A stretch of DNA of 64,000 nt from an uncultured Draconibacterium sp. (GCF_963677565.1 NZ_OY781981.1:1-64000); one strand, 5' to 3'. Positions 40,991 through 51,146 are shown, counted from the first letter of the stretch. Made by a program: numbers and translations. Notes: a model not told the origin generated them from the sequence alone.

Positions 40991-43186
40991 TTATTCCACC
41001 TCATTCACTTCCAGAATAACACTGGTATTGTTTAAGGATATACGCGGATTAATACCCACTTTCATCAGGAAATCGCCGGAGTACACTTTTTCAGCGTCGA
41101 TCCACGAGCGTCGTCCCGGATACACGTTCAGTTCTTTTACGGTGTATTGTTTGGCAGGATCAAGACCGGCAAATTTCACCGGAAGTATAGAAGCCGTTTG
41201 CATATACCTGAAATTCGCCAGGTAGTTAAACACCACTGCCCTACTCTGGTCGTCGTTTACATACATCAGCGAGGCAAAGTCGTTTTCGTAAGGATTTACC
41301 AAGCGATACTGGTCGCCATGCCACACCACATCTTTAAACGAGTTATAGTTCTGCACCGCCTGTTTGGCAAAAGTCAGATCGTTTTCGCTGAGTTCGTGTG
41401 CCACAATATCGAACCCCAGTTTCCCCATGCTGGCCACATCAACGCGGTATTTCAGCGGAAGACCACTCCAGTCGGTAACGTGGCAATCGGTAACAATCGA
41501 CGGGAAGAAATACGAATAATTCCACTGCATAAACACACGCTCCAGCGGATCGGTATCGTCGCTGGGCCAAAACTCGGTGAAGTATTTAAACAGCTCGTAA
41601 TCGCCGCGGCCGCCACCACCCGAACATAGCATAATCGGTACTTTCGGGAATTTCTCGCGCACACGCTCCATCACATTGTACAGGCCTTTGGTGTATTCAA
41701 TGTAAATATGTGTTTGCGGAATACCTTCTTTTTCCAGATAGGCCGAGTGCGCATTGTAAATTACCGAATTACAATCCCATTTAATAAATGCGAGCTCCGG
41801 ATTTTCAGAGAGCAGCTTATCTACCACCCCAAATACAAAGTCCTGCACCTCGGGATTCGACAGATCCAGAACCAGCTGGTTACGGAAATATTTTTCGGGG
41901 CGTTCCGGCTGACGAATCACCCAATCGATATGGTTCTCGTATAATTCACTTTTGGGGTTCACCATTTCAGGCTCAATCCAGATACCGAATTTTACGCCCT
42001 CTTTAGTAGCTTCCTCTACCAGGTAACCAATTCCATTCGGCAGTTTCTTAACATTTTCCTGCCAGTCGCCCAGGCCGGCATTATCGCCGTTGCGCGGGTA
42101 CTTGTTGGCAAACCAGCCATCGTCGAGCAAAAACAGATCGACACCCAGTTCTTTGGCGTCCTTAAACAAGGCGGTGAGTTTATCTTCATCGAAATCGAAA
42201 TAGGTAGCTTCCCAGTTATTCAGCAGCGTCAGACGTTCGCCATTGCCATCCAGAACACGGTAATCGCGCGCCCAGCTGTGCAGGTTGCGGCTGGCTTCGC
42301 CCGTACCTTTGTGCGACACCACATAAACAAGGCCCGGAGTTTTAAACACCTCACCCGGCTGCAATTCGTACTCCGATGCAAACGGATTGATACCGGCAAT
42401 AAAACGAACGTTGCCTTGCGGATCTACCTCAAAATCGTAACGGAAGTTTGAGCTCCACGCCAGCTGTCCCAACACCACTGTTCCGTTGTTTTCTGCAGCT
42501 TTGCCATCAAACGAAAGAATAAAATTGGGCGATTGCAGCAAATAAGCACGTGTACCTAATTTCGAGTCGATCGACTTTATACCACGCGTCAATTTCTCCT
42601 CATTGCGCTGCATTTCTTTGGCCCACTCGTTACCGTAGCTGGTCAGGTAAAAATCGTTGCCGGCAAAAAACAAGTTCGCCGATGCAAACTTTTTCAGCGT
42701 AACAGCATTTTCCTGGTTGTGCGTTATCTCGGTCCACTGCTCAATCACATTCTCGCTAGTCCACGCTTTGTAAAACAGCTTCACCTGAAACTGGTATTGT
42801 GCATCTTCCAAAACGATAGTTGTCAGCACAGCATTGTCCGAAGTTGTTTCGGTTTCGTGGCTCACATATTTTAGCTCCAGCGAGGTATTGCCATCACTTT
42901 GCACCACTTCAATTGCGGGTTCCACCAGGTTCCACGTTCCGGCGGTGGTGTAAGTGGCATTGTAAATTCCGCCGTTGTTATCGCCAAAATTATAGCTTCG
43001 TGCCACTGCGGCATATTCAGCTTCGCTTTGCAGCGGTTCGCCAAAATACACGGTATTTAAACGTCCATCGGGCGATGTTTGCAGTAACATAAGGTTATCT
43101 TTAGTCGAAATGGGGATAATCGTTTCCTGCGCATTAACAGCAGCAGACAGCAATAAAACGATCGTGAACAGAAATATCCTTCTCAT
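40991..43186 (-). CDS. GH36 alpha-galactosidase, secreted
   Basis: 731 residues with a signal peptide (MRRIFLFTIVLLLSAAVNAQ). N-terminal beta-supersandwich (about 25-320), then the TIM barrel: LFLLDDGWFANKYPRNGDN, GVKFGIWIEPEMVNPKSELY, nucleophile Asp in ELAFIKWDCNSVIYN, CSGGGGRGDYELFKYF and acid/base Asp in TEFWPSDDTDPLERV, and a short C-terminal beta domain. Residues needed for retaining alpha-galactoside hydrolysis are present. Acts on alpha-1,6-galactosides in the periplasm. TATCTTCG lies about 35 bases upstream of the ATG. Together with GH97 at 58 kb it indicates use of alpha-linked glycans. Confidence 0.96.
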   Translation of the reverse strand: MRRIFLFTIVLLLSAAVNAQETIIPISTKDNLMLLQTSPDGRLNTVYFGEPLQSEAEYAAVARSYNFGDNNGGIYNATYTTAGTWNLVEPAIEVVQSDGNTSLELKYVSHETETTSDNAVLTTIVLEDAQYQFQVKLFYKAWTSENVIEQWTEITHNQENAVTLKKFASANLFFAGNDFYLTSYGNEWAKEMQRNEEKLTRGIKSIDSKLGTRAYLLQSPNFILSFDGKAAENNGTVVLGQLAWSSNFRYDFEVDPQGNVRFIAGINPFASEYELQPGEVFKTPGLVYVVSHKGTGEASRNLHSWARDYRVLDGNGERLTLLNNWEATYFDFDEDKLTALFKDAKELGVDLFLLDDGWFANKYPRNGDNAGLGDWQENVKKLPNGIGYLVEEATKEGVKFGIWIEPEMVNPKSELYENHIDWVIRQPERPEKYFRNQLVLDLSNPEVQDFVFGVVDKLLSENPELAFIKWDCNSVIYNAHSAYLEKEGIPQTHIYIEYTKGLYNVMERVREKFPKVPIMLCSGGGGRGDYELFKYFTEFWPSDDTDPLERVFMQWNYSYFFPSIVTDCHVTDWSGLPLKYRVDVASMGKLGFDIVAHELSENDLTFAKQAVQNYNSFKDVVWHGDQYRLVNPYENDFASLMYVNDDQSRAVVFNYLANFRYMQTASILPVKFAGLDPAKQYTVKELNVYPGRRSWIDAEKVYSGDFLMKVGINPRISLNNTSVILEVNEVE

Positions 43187-43221
43187 AATATCTTAGATTT
43201 GATTGTTTCTTATTAGAAAGA

Positions 43222-43229
43222 CGAAGATA
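43222..43229 (-). promoter_or_regulatory. Putative -7 element for the GH36 gene
   Basis: TATCTTCG on the minus strand (one mismatch to TAnnTTTG), 36 bases before the ATG. No clear -33 element. Confidence 0.4.
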
Positions 43230-43321
43230 CGAAGGAAAGTACCTATCCGGTAGTTTTTACATTCAGGGATAACGCTTATTATATAAGATTTAACAAATTG
43301 TACATTCTACAATATGGTGTA

Positions 43322-45679
43322 CTACATACTCTGCTGCAACATAGTAATGGTTTGCTGAATAGCGGCACGATCCTGTTCCGATATACTTTCTATTTTCAGA
43401 GCATCGCGGTAAAGTTTTAACGCTTTATCCTTGTTCCCCTCGTTCAGGTATATTTCAGCCAGATAGGCGGTTGCCGAAAGATATCCGGGGGATGCACTTA
43501 TTACTTGCTCCAATGTTTTTTTAGCAGCCGATGACTGCCCGTTTTGCAATTGATAGTATGCCAGCGTATAGCCGTAATCCGGATCTTCGGGGCGTGCCTT
43601 ATACGCCATTTCGGCATATTTAACAGCTCCGGGTAGATCGCCACGCTGCGCCACAATTACACTCAGGTTTTTGGCAGCTACGGGTTGGTTTTCCGGCTTG
43701 GCTTCCAGCGCTGTTCTTAACGCTTTTTCCGCTTCATCCATTCGGCCTTGTTCGGCCAGCAACAAGCCCAGATTCAAATTGGCTGCTTCATTTTTTGGCT
43801 CGTGCTTCAGCACCTTTTGCAAGTTCTCTTCAGCCTTTGTATTATTCCCGATGTACGAATACAACACACTGCTGTTAATCAATGGCAATACCGATTCGGG
43901 ATAAAGGCGGGCTGCTGTTTCGTATGAGTTCAGCGCTTCCGTCATTTTCCCTTTATTCTGATGATACAACCCTAAATTATAGTGGTTGCTCCAGTTATCC
44001 TCCCGCGAAGTCATCGATGTTACGTATTCTTTTTCGGCGCTTGCAATTATTGATTTTTGCTCGGCGGGAAACTGGTCTTGCGGGAAAGTCAAAATGGCGT
44101 TGGCGGCTTGTATACGTACCAAACGAATATCATCCTGACAGGCTTTCAGCAGAGCAGCTTTCACCTCATCGGTTAAAATGCCACCCAAACCGTATGCTGC
44201 CGACGAACGCACCAATTCCGATTCGTTGTTCAAGGCATCTATTAGCACTTCAGCTTTCGATGCACCGGGGTAATTGCCCAACAAACGGATAAGCGAATTG
44301 GCAACAACATCGTCGGTTTTTGGATTACGAATGGTTGCGTACATTTTATCCACGTTCTCCCACTCCATTTCGCGAGCTTCTTTTATCAGCTGTACCCAGC
44401 GCAACGTTTCTTCCTGGTAATCGCCGTTAGGTCGAGCTTTCACAATTTTATTGGCCCACTCCGGAGATTTATCGGTATGACATTGATTACACGCATTTGG
44501 CGAACCAAACTTAATTGTAGCCTCGGGCATTGGCGGACGAAAAGAGTGATCGCTGCGCAGGAACCGTCCGACAAACTCGCGCTTTGGCATGTGGCAACTC
44601 AAACAGGTAAGTCCTGCCGAAGCCGGATGTCCGGTATGTGCCTCCAAATCCTGGGTACGGTTATTATGGCATGTCAGGCAAGCCTGGTTGGGATTGTCTT
44701 TATTCCGGTCGCGCCCGCTTGATGTATGACAGGTAACACAATGCATTTCGCTGTCGTCAATACACGGATTCATCATCCATTCGGTCATCGTGTAATTCTC
44801 TCCCAGCGAACGGCCGTCGGGATAGAAATCGCGGTCTTCAAGTGTTGTCAGGTTATAATTATCGAAAAATTTATCGCCCGGCATATAACTTGGTGTAATC
44901 GGGCTCATTTTTGCATGACAAGGCGCGCACGATGCTGTGTGTTGCTCTTGGGTAAATACATTTGTACTTATCAATCCCAGCTTTTCCGGCTCCTCTCCTT
45001 CTTTCAGGTTTTTAAAAATACGCACGTGCTCTCCTGCCGGTCCGTGACAGGTTTCACAGTTAATTCCCGGTTCTTTCCAGGTAGTATGATAGGTATCGGT
45101 TGCTAAATCGAAATTGGTACTCAACTGGCTGATATGACAGCTGTAGCATCCGGTATTGAAGGCAAACATATCGTCTTTCCAGGGTAGTGCTTCATCATCA
45201 GGGTAATCGTCTCCAAAATGCCGCATTCCTGCCATCGGATAATTGAACCATTCTTTGCGGTTGGCATCAAAAGCAATTGGAATATTCTGCAGTTTTCCTT
45301 TCTCAAACGGCGTTAAAAAGGTATACACATTGTGTCCGCCCATAGCCCAGATAACATCGTAGGTATCGACCAGATCACTTCCATCCCGTTCGTACATTAC
45401 CATCGTTGAGTCTTTAAACTCCACCTGAAACTGGTGTCCTTCCACTTCTATTGGTTCGCTGTCGGGCAATTGATGCTCGGCCATAAACGCTGCATTTATT
45501 GGCATCATCGCCTGCGCGTGATACGACGGCTCCCAAAGTTTATAGAAATTCTCGTGGCACTCGATACACGATTCTGATCCGGTAAATTCGTTACCGGCTT
45601 CTTTAGGCTTTTGTTTGCAAGAGATTGCCGTTACTAATACCGCAACAACAACTATAATTTGAGATTTTTGGAAATACAT
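43322..45679 (-). CDS. Octaheme c-type cytochrome with HEAT-like and TPR repeats, lipoprotein
   Basis: 785 residues from the ATG at 45679 (MYFQKSQIIVVVAVLVTAISC, lipobox TAISC); a TTG two codons earlier is unlikely. Eight CxxCH heme sites: CIECH, CYSCH, CETCH, CAPCH, CVTCH, CLTCH, CLSCH, CNQCH, all in the N-terminal about 400 residues, arranged as in cytochrome c554-type multiheme proteins. Then HEAT-like units (NPKTDDVVANSLIRLLGNYPGASKAE...) and about five TPRs (NWSNHYNLGLYHQNKGKMTEALNSYETAARLYPES ...). Probably a periplasmic or surface electron-transfer protein with a protein-docking half. The electron partner is unknown; no nitrite reductase motif recognised. Confidence 0.9.
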   Translation of the reverse strand: MYFQKSQIIVVVAVLVTAISCKQKPKEAGNEFTGSESCIECHENFYKLWEPSYHAQAMMPINAAFMAEHQLPDSEPIEVEGHQFQVEFKDSTMVMYERDGSDLVDTYDVIWAMGGHNVYTFLTPFEKGKLQNIPIAFDANRKEWFNYPMAGMRHFGDDYPDDEALPWKDDMFAFNTGCYSCHISQLSTNFDLATDTYHTTWKEPGINCETCHGPAGEHVRIFKNLKEGEEPEKLGLISTNVFTQEQHTASCAPCHAKMSPITPSYMPGDKFFDNYNLTTLEDRDFYPDGRSLGENYTMTEWMMNPCIDDSEMHCVTCHTSSGRDRNKDNPNQACLTCHNNRTQDLEAHTGHPASAGLTCLSCHMPKREFVGRFLRSDHSFRPPMPEATIKFGSPNACNQCHTDKSPEWANKIVKARPNGDYQEETLRWVQLIKEAREMEWENVDKMYATIRNPKTDDVVANSLIRLLGNYPGASKAEVLIDALNNESELVRSSAAYGLGGILTDEVKAALLKACQDDIRLVRIQAANAILTFPQDQFPAEQKSIIASAEKEYVTSMTSREDNWSNHYNLGLYHQNKGKMTEALNSYETAARLYPESVLPLINSSVLYSYIGNNTKAEENLQKVLKHEPKNEAANLNLGLLLAEQGRMDEAEKALRTALEAKPENQPVAAKNLSVIVAQRGDLPGAVKYAEMAYKARPEDPDYGYTLAYYQLQNGQSSAAKKTLEQVISASPGYLSATAYLAEIYLNEGNKDKALKLYRDALKIESISEQDRAAIQQTITMLQQSM

Positions 45680-45741
45680 AGGCAAAGTTTAGCTTCTTAT
45701 CAATGATACAGCCAATATACAAAATTCAAACTCTTGAACAC

Positions 45742-45781
45742 AAAAAAGCAGCTTATCCATATTAAGAATAAACTGCCTTTG
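45742..45781 (-). terminator. Rho-independent terminator of the esterase gene
   Basis: Minus strand: GCAGTTTATTC ... GGATAAGCTGC stem with mismatches, then TTTTTTG. It lies 17 bases past the stop at 45798. Confidence 0.65.
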
Positions 45782-45797
45782 TTATTGTTAGAATTAG

Positions 45798-47027
45798 TTA
45801 GTTAGTCGGATAAAACACTGAATTGAAAAAGGCCTCCATTTCGTTGATGTAGTATATACCATACTTTTTAAAAGTTGCTTTTGTCCGTTCATCCGGTTTC
45901 CAATCGAAAAAAGCATGTCCTGCTCCACCAACCTGTACATATTGCACACGTTGTCCGGCTTCAACCAGTGCATCCATATAAACAGTTACATCCTCGTCGC
46001 CAATTAAACCATCTTTTGTTCCACGGGTCAGGTAATGCGGCACTGCACGTTCCTCGACATTTGGTATGTTGCTGAGCGGAGCGATAGCTTCTTTCCAGCT
46101 TTCGTCTGCTTTCGGATCCTCTGAATTGTGATTCAACCTTGCACTGCTAAATACACCATAACTTGGCGCAGCTGCTTTAATGGCAGCCATCATTTCGGAG
46201 CGCACCTGACCAACTGTTTTGTTCACAGGAATATACGATGGCATAAACTCAAATACGCCTTCTGTTACGCCAAAACCACCGTCGCCAATTTTGTTAGGCA
46301 TAGTTCCGGCAACTGCCGATAAATGACCTCCGGCACTATCGCCGGTTACTGCAATTCGTGTCGGATCGCCGCCATATTCAGCTGCATGTTCCATAATGTG
46401 AGCAATGGCGCCAAATACGTCACCGATCAGATCAGCCATGGTATTTCCAACCTCATCTCCATCACGGGTTCCGGCCCATCGATAATCAATACTAAAAACA
46501 ACATATTTGCCATTTTTGGTTAGTTCGCGCGCCATTCCGCGCATAATATCTTCCGAATTTGATACCCAACCTCCACCATGAATGATAACAATACAAGGCA
46601 AATTCCTCGCACCATCAGGAGCAAACACATCGTATTTCAACTGTTTCACCCCGGGTTTCGCATATTCTATATTCTGGGCTACAACCAGGTGACTAACTTC
46701 ATCCTTCTCAATAAACGAAGCTCCAATCTTCTTGTCCTGGTCAACGATCACCTTGTATGGCGATGCCATTGATTCATGATACATATCTCCCCACATTCCT
46801 TTCACCGAATAATACACAGCATCAAGTACATAACCTTTATCGGCCTTTGTCGTAACCACTAGTTCCGTTCCTGCCGCCACTTTCCCATCGGCCGGTATTG
46901 CAGGTTCAACCTTTATTTTCCCGTTATTTACTTCATCAAGGGTAACACTAAATGTATTTTGTGCATTCAAAATTCCTGAGCAGGAAAATATGAGCAGCAC
47001 AGCACAAATGAAAGTTTTTCGAATCAT
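45798..47027 (-). CDS. Secreted alpha/beta-hydrolase esterase with N-terminal InlB-type repeat
   Basis: 409 residues with a signal peptide (MIRKTFICAVLLIFSCSGILNAQ). Residues about 24-105 resemble a divergent InlB B-repeat (VTLDEVNNGKIKVEPAIPADGKVAAGTELVV...GASFI). Then comes a carboxylesterase domain with oxyanion-hole motif HGGGW, nucleophile elbow TGDSAGGHL, and a catalytic His in VGGAGHAFFDW. Similar to carboxylesterases of the BD-FAE/hormone-sensitive-lipase type, which remove ester groups from plant or algal polysaccharides (inference). Located in the periplasm. Divergent from the AlaDH-like gene. Confidence 0.87.
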   Translation of the reverse strand: MIRKTFICAVLLIFSCSGILNAQNTFSVTLDEVNNGKIKVEPAIPADGKVAAGTELVVTTKADKGYVLDAVYYSVKGMWGDMYHESMASPYKVIVDQDKKIGASFIEKDEVSHLVVAQNIEYAKPGVKQLKYDVFAPDGARNLPCIVIIHGGGWVSNSEDIMRGMARELTKNGKYVVFSIDYRWAGTRDGDEVGNTMADLIGDVFGAIAHIMEHAAEYGGDPTRIAVTGDSAGGHLSAVAGTMPNKIGDGGFGVTEGVFEFMPSYIPVNKTVGQVRSEMMAAIKAAAPSYGVFSSARLNHNSEDPKADESWKEAIAPLSNIPNVEERAVPHYLTRGTKDGLIGDEDVTVYMDALVEAGQRVQYVQVGGAGHAFFDWKPDERTKATFKKYGIYYINEMEAFFNSVFYPTN

Positions 47028-47427
47028 AGGTTTTAGTTTTAGTTTATCGTAAAATTATCTGAACTCTTTTTCCCTATAAATTTAACATATCTATCTCAAA
47101 ATACCATCTTTGTACCGTGTTGTAAAACAGCATACCTACGACAAAATAGTACTCAATACTGATAATCAACTATTCGACAGTCCTTTATAATCAATCTTAC
47201 AATTACTTGTTTTGTGGTATTTTTCAAGCGACCTAATTTTTTACGCTTAAATTTCTTTTTATTAATCGCTCCTGATTTTTTTACAATTGAGAATCTATTT
47301 TTTCTTATTTTCGGAGAGAATTTTGAAAACTAAAACCGCTGAAAGAAAAGGTATTAAATTGTAGAATTTGGGAGAAAAATTTAAATTCGAAAATTACTTT
47401 TTTAAGGCTTTACAAAGAATTACACCG
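47028..47427. other. Divergent intergenic region
   Basis: 400 AT-rich bases. It contains catctttgtaccg on the plus strand at 47105-47117, identical to the -7 core of the shared modules, but the paired half-sites are absent at the expected distance. TATTTTCG (47306-47313) may be a -7 element for the rightward gene. No ORF credible. Confidence 0.35.
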
Positions 47428-48636
47428 ATGAAAGTAGGTATTTTACGAGAAGGAAAAACACCACCCGATAAACGCGTTCCATTAACTCCGCAACAATGTA
47501 TTGAAGTACAGCAAACTTTTCCACATGTTTCAATCGTTGTACAACCAAGCCCAATACGAAGTTTTAAAGACGAAGAATACAGCACGCTGGGAATTCAGTT
47601 AAAAGAAGATCTTTCGGATTGCGACGTTTTACTTGGGGTAAAAGAAGTTCGCATCGAAGATTTTCTGCCCGGAAAGATCTACCTGTTTTTCTCGCACACT
47701 ATAAAAAAGCAGGAGTATAACCGCAAGTTGTTACAAACCGTTTTAGAAAAAAATATTCAGCTGGTTGATTACGAAGTTTTGACCGACAAAGAAGGATTCC
47801 GCATCATCGGATTTGGCCGTTTTGCCGGACTGGTTGGCGCCTACAACGGATTCAGAGCTTTTGGATTAAAACACAATTTATTTAACCTTAAACCTGCTCA
47901 TGAATGTGATGACCTGGAGGAAATGTTACAACACCTTGACAAGATAGAACTACCACCGATAAAAATTGCGATAACCGGCGACGGACGTGTGGCGCAGGGT
48001 GTCCTCGAGATTTTAAATCATATGAAAATCATGCGCGTGTCGCCCGAAGCTTATTTAAAAGTACAAGAGCCAAAACAAGCGGTTTATGTGCAATTACTTC
48101 CCGGAAACTATGTGCAAAGAACCGATGGAGAATCGTTCGACCTGATGCATTTTTTCAATAATCCGACGATGTACGAGAATAGTTTTCACCCGTTCGCCGA
48201 AGCTACCGATATGCTTATTGCTTCGGCCTATTGGGATCCAAAATCTCCGGTTCTTTTTACCGCCGATGAGATGAAGGATAATAAATTCCGCATTGGTGTG
48301 ATCTCTGATATTACTTGCGATATTGAAGGTTCCATTCCATCAACAAAACGTGCAGCCACAATTGCCGATCCGTTTTACGATTATAATCCGCAAAGCGGTG
48401 AATTGGAAGAAGCATTCTCGAATCGGTACAATGTGTCGGTACAGGCGGTTGATAACCTCCCTTGCGAACTGCCAAAAGATGCCTCGCTTGATTTCGGAAG
48501 AAACCTGATCGAAAAAGTATTTCCAAGTTTATTTGGCGAAGATACTGACGAAATAATCGCACGTGCTTCGATTACAAAAGATGGCGCACTAACTGAGAAG
48601 TTCTCGTATTTGCAGGATTTTGCTGACGGGGAATGA
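47428..48636 (+). CDS. NAD(P)-dependent alanine/saccharopine dehydrogenase-like protein
   Basis: 402 residues from MKVGILREGKTPPDKRVPLTPQQ; the TTG 20 codons upstream is not needed. The N-terminus is the AlaDH/PNT domain (the conserved Lys/Arg in KTPPDKRVPLTP, GVKEVRIEDF, FFSHTIKKQEYN). The Rossmann-like domain starts at IKIAITGDGRVAQGVLEIL, and ITCDIEGSIPSTKRAATIADPFYDY is the region found in saccharopine dehydrogenases (lysine-forming). It might act in lysine or another amino-acid pathway; true substrate unknown. Cytoplasmic, monocistronic with two terminators behind it. Confidence 0.85.
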   Translation: MKVGILREGKTPPDKRVPLTPQQCIEVQQTFPHVSIVVQPSPIRSFKDEEYSTLGIQLKEDLSDCDVLLGVKEVRIEDFLPGKIYLFFSHTIKKQEYNRKLLQTVLEKNIQLVDYEVLTDKEGFRIIGFGRFAGLVGAYNGFRAFGLKHNLFNLKPAHECDDLEEMLQHLDKIELPPIKIAITGDGRVAQGVLEILNHMKIMRVSPEAYLKVQEPKQAVYVQLLPGNYVQRTDGESFDLMHFFNNPTMYENSFHPFAEATDMLIASAYWDPKSPVLFTADEMKDNKFRIGVISDITCDIEGSIPSTKRAATIADPFYDYNPQSGELEEAFSNRYNVSVQAVDNLPCELPKDASLDFGRNLIEKVFPSLFGEDTDEIIARASITKDGALTEKFSYLQDFADGE

Positions 48637-48664
48637 TTGCTCGCTGATTTGCGCTGATAAATAG

Positions 48665-48714
48665 CAAAGGATCCGATCCGTATATTTTCAACTTAAACGG
48701 ATCGTATCCTTTTT
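48665..48714 (+). terminator. Hairpin terminator after the AlaDH-like gene
   Basis: Stem aaaggatccgatccgt / acggatcgtatccttttt, nearly perfect, with a T-tract. Confidence 0.8.
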
Positions 48715-48725
48715 CTGAAACCTAA

Positions 48726-48774
48726 AGCCCCGGTCGGGATATTCTATTATGAATACCGACCGGGGCTTTTTTTA
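48726..48774 (+). terminator. Second strong hairpin terminator
   Basis: agccccggtcgg / cgaccggggct stem extended by gatattc/gaatac, followed by seven Ts. Acts after the first terminator; may be a back-up. Confidence 0.85.
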
Positions 48775-48821
48775 TCCTGACTTTTTCCCCGCGTGATCAG
48801 CGCTATCCGAGAGCAACAAAA

Positions 48822-48857
48822 ACAAACGCCGATCCAAAATTATGGACCGACGTTTTA
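48822..48857 (-). terminator. Probable terminator of htpG
   Basis: Minus strand: AAAACGTCGGTCC ... GGATCGGCGTTTG with two mismatches, followed by TTTTTG, about 45 bases past the htpG stop. Confidence 0.6.
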
Positions 48858-48900
48858 CTCACTCTCCCTTCACCTATCCGTCAATTGACGAACTCTCACA

Positions 48901-50955
48901 CTACTTAATCAGTTCAACACTGCGCTTCACAAATTGATCCAGATCGGCACCTTTTAACAGGCCATTCGCCAACAGCGCCAAATCAACCATTTGTTTTGCC
49001 AGTTTATTCTTTTTACCAAATCCGGCCAGCTCTTCGCGTTTTGCTTCTTCAAGCTTTGCCAGTTCCGAATTCAGTGTTTCAAGTTTCTCTTTTTCTGCTG
49101 CAGGAACTTCTTCTTCTTTTTTGCCTTCTTTTGCTTTTTCCAGACCGGCAATCTCTTCTTTCTGAGCTGAAATTTTTCCTGTCATTTCTTCCAGTTTGCT
49201 ACCCAGCTTTTTGTCTTTGGCATCCATTACTTTTTTCACCAGCGGGTGAGCAATATTAACTACCAGGTTCAACGAATCGGGCAGATCACCATACATACTC
49301 ATTCCACCTTGCGCGGCGCTCATATCTTTCATACGGCGCATAAATTCATTACGGGTAATTACCATTGGGGAACTGTTTTCACCCAAATCCTGGAAATCAA
49401 CAATATAAGTATGATCGTTATTTTGTGGACAAACCGCCTGGAATACCGGCGACAATTCCTGTTTTTGCTCCCAGGTCCACTCTTCTTTTGCGGTATCTTC
49501 TTTTTTAATCAGATTCTCAACCACATCCGAGTCAACACGCACGAAACGTTTTTCGGTGTATTTCTGCTCAAATTTGTTAATCAGGTGAGGCGCCAACACA
49601 TCATCCAAAATCAGCACATCGTAACCTTTGTTTTTCGCCGCTTCAACAAAAGTGAATTGCTCCTCAACGTTAGTTGTGTAAAGGTAAATGGTGTTGTTAT
49701 CCTTATCCGTCTGATTTTCTTTTACCAGTTTTTCATATTCTTCCCAGGTGAAATACTTGCTTTCGGTATTTTTCAGCAGGAAGAAATTCATTGCACGATC
49801 GTTGAATTTCTCTTCGGTCAACATTCCATACTCGATAAAGATCTTCAGATCGTCCCACTTGCTTTCAAAATCTTCGCGGCTGTCTTTAAACAACTGATTC
49901 AAGCGGTCGGCCACTTTTTTGTTGATGTGGCTGCTGATCTTTTTCACATTCGAATCGCTTTGCAGGTACGAACGCGACACGTTCAGCGGAATATCCGGCG
50001 AGTCGATCACACCATGCAGCAATGTCAAAAATTCAGGAACAATTCCTTCAACCGAATCGGTAACAAAAACCTGGTTGCTGTACAACTGGATTTTGTTTTT
50101 CTGAACCTCGAAATTATTTTTGATTTTTGGGAAATATAAAATACCGGTCAGGTTGAACGGGTAATCAACATTCAGGTGAATATTGAAAAGTGGCTCGTCG
50201 CCCATCGGGTATAATTTCCGGTAGAAACTTTTGTAATCTTCGTCTTTTAAATCGGCAGGCATTTTTGTCCATGCCGGAGCAACGTCATTAATCTGGTTGT
50301 CTTCGTCAGTGTCAACCTGCTTGCCGTCTTTCCAGTCTTTTTTCTTTCCGTAAATTACAGGAACAGGAAGGAATTTGCAGTACTTATCCAGAATTTCTGT
50401 CACTTTTGCATCATCAAGAAAACCTTTCTCCTCTTCGCTAATGTGCATTACAATGTCGGTTCCTACGTTTTCCTTTTCTACTTCTTCCAGCTCGTATTCC
50501 GGGCTTCCGTTACAGCTCCACTTTACCGCCTGCGCTCCGTCTTTGTATGATTTTGTAATCACATCAACTTTTTCCGACACCATAAACGAACTGTAAAAAC
50601 CCAATCCGAAATGGCCGATAATCGCGTTGGCGTCGTCTTTGTATTTATCAAGGAATTCGTTGGCACCCGAGAAAGCAATCTGGTTGATGTACTTCTCCAC
50701 TTCGTCGGCTGTCATCCCGATACCGTTATCCGAAACGGTAATTGTTTTGGCTTCGGTATCCAATTTAACAACCACTTTTGCATCGCTTACGTCGCCGTTG
50801 TACTCACCTTTCCCGGCAAGTGTTTTTAACTTTTGTGTTGCATCAACTGCGTTTGATACAATCTCACGCAAAAAAATGTCGTGATCAGAATAGAGAAACT
50901 TTTTAATAATCGGAAAAAGATTCTCACTGGTTACTCCAATTTTTCCTGTTTGCAT
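48901..50955 (-). CDS. htpG: Chaperone protein HtpG (bacterial Hsp90)
   Basis: 684 residues, full length for Bacteroidota. N-terminal GHKL ATPase: EIVSNAVDATQKLKTL, DNGIGMTADEV, IGHFGLGFYSSFMV and VGTDIVMHI motifs. Middle domain with RKLYPMGDEPLFNIHL, SRSYLQSDSNVKKISSHI; C-terminal dimerisation domain with a Bacteroidota-type Lys/Glu-rich insertion (KISAQKEEIAGLEKAKEGKKEEEV). Folds client proteins in the cytoplasm using ATP. No CIRCE-type operator was seen upstream. Confidence 0.98.
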   Translation of the reverse strand: MQTGKIGVTSENLFPIIKKFLYSDHDIFLREIVSNAVDATQKLKTLAGKGEYNGDVSDAKVVVKLDTEAKTITVSDNGIGMTADEVEKYINQIAFSGANEFLDKYKDDANAIIGHFGLGFYSSFMVSEKVDVITKSYKDGAQAVKWSCNGSPEYELEEVEKENVGTDIVMHISEEEKGFLDDAKVTEILDKYCKFLPVPVIYGKKKDWKDGKQVDTDEDNQINDVAPAWTKMPADLKDEDYKSFYRKLYPMGDEPLFNIHLNVDYPFNLTGILYFPKIKNNFEVQKNKIQLYSNQVFVTDSVEGIVPEFLTLLHGVIDSPDIPLNVSRSYLQSDSNVKKISSHINKKVADRLNQLFKDSREDFESKWDDLKIFIEYGMLTEEKFNDRAMNFFLLKNTESKYFTWEEYEKLVKENQTDKDNNTIYLYTTNVEEQFTFVEAAKNKGYDVLILDDVLAPHLINKFEQKYTEKRFVRVDSDVVENLIKKEDTAKEEWTWEQKQELSPVFQAVCPQNNDHTYIVDFQDLGENSSPMVITRNEFMRRMKDMSAAQGGMSMYGDLPDSLNLVVNIAHPLVKKVMDAKDKKLGSKLEEMTGKISAQKEEIAGLEKAKEGKKEEEVPAAEKEKLETLNSELAKLEEAKREELAGFGKKNKLAKQMVDLALLANGLLKGADLDQFVKRSVELIK

Positions 50956-51146
50956 TTTTCTATATTTTAAATTTTACTATCAATTTTTACGCTCGCCAAA
51001 AGTCAAACGCTGTGCCATTCGTTATTTGTGACGATTTGACAGAAAATCGCGAATTAAAACTTAAAATATGGCGGAAAGCTGATTTTTCCCCTATATTTAT
51101 TTCATGCAAAGACCTTTAATTTGCGTCAGTTATTAAAAAGTGATTT

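Noticed and set aside
47105..47117. Plus-strand copy of the module core catctttgtaccg
   Set aside because: The paired half-sites are absent at the fixed distances, so it is treated as an ordinary -7-like match.
49246..50139. 297-codon ORF antisense to htpG
   Set aside because: Lies wholly within htpG in reverse; Phe/Ile-rich and unlike any protein family I recognise; typical shadow frame.
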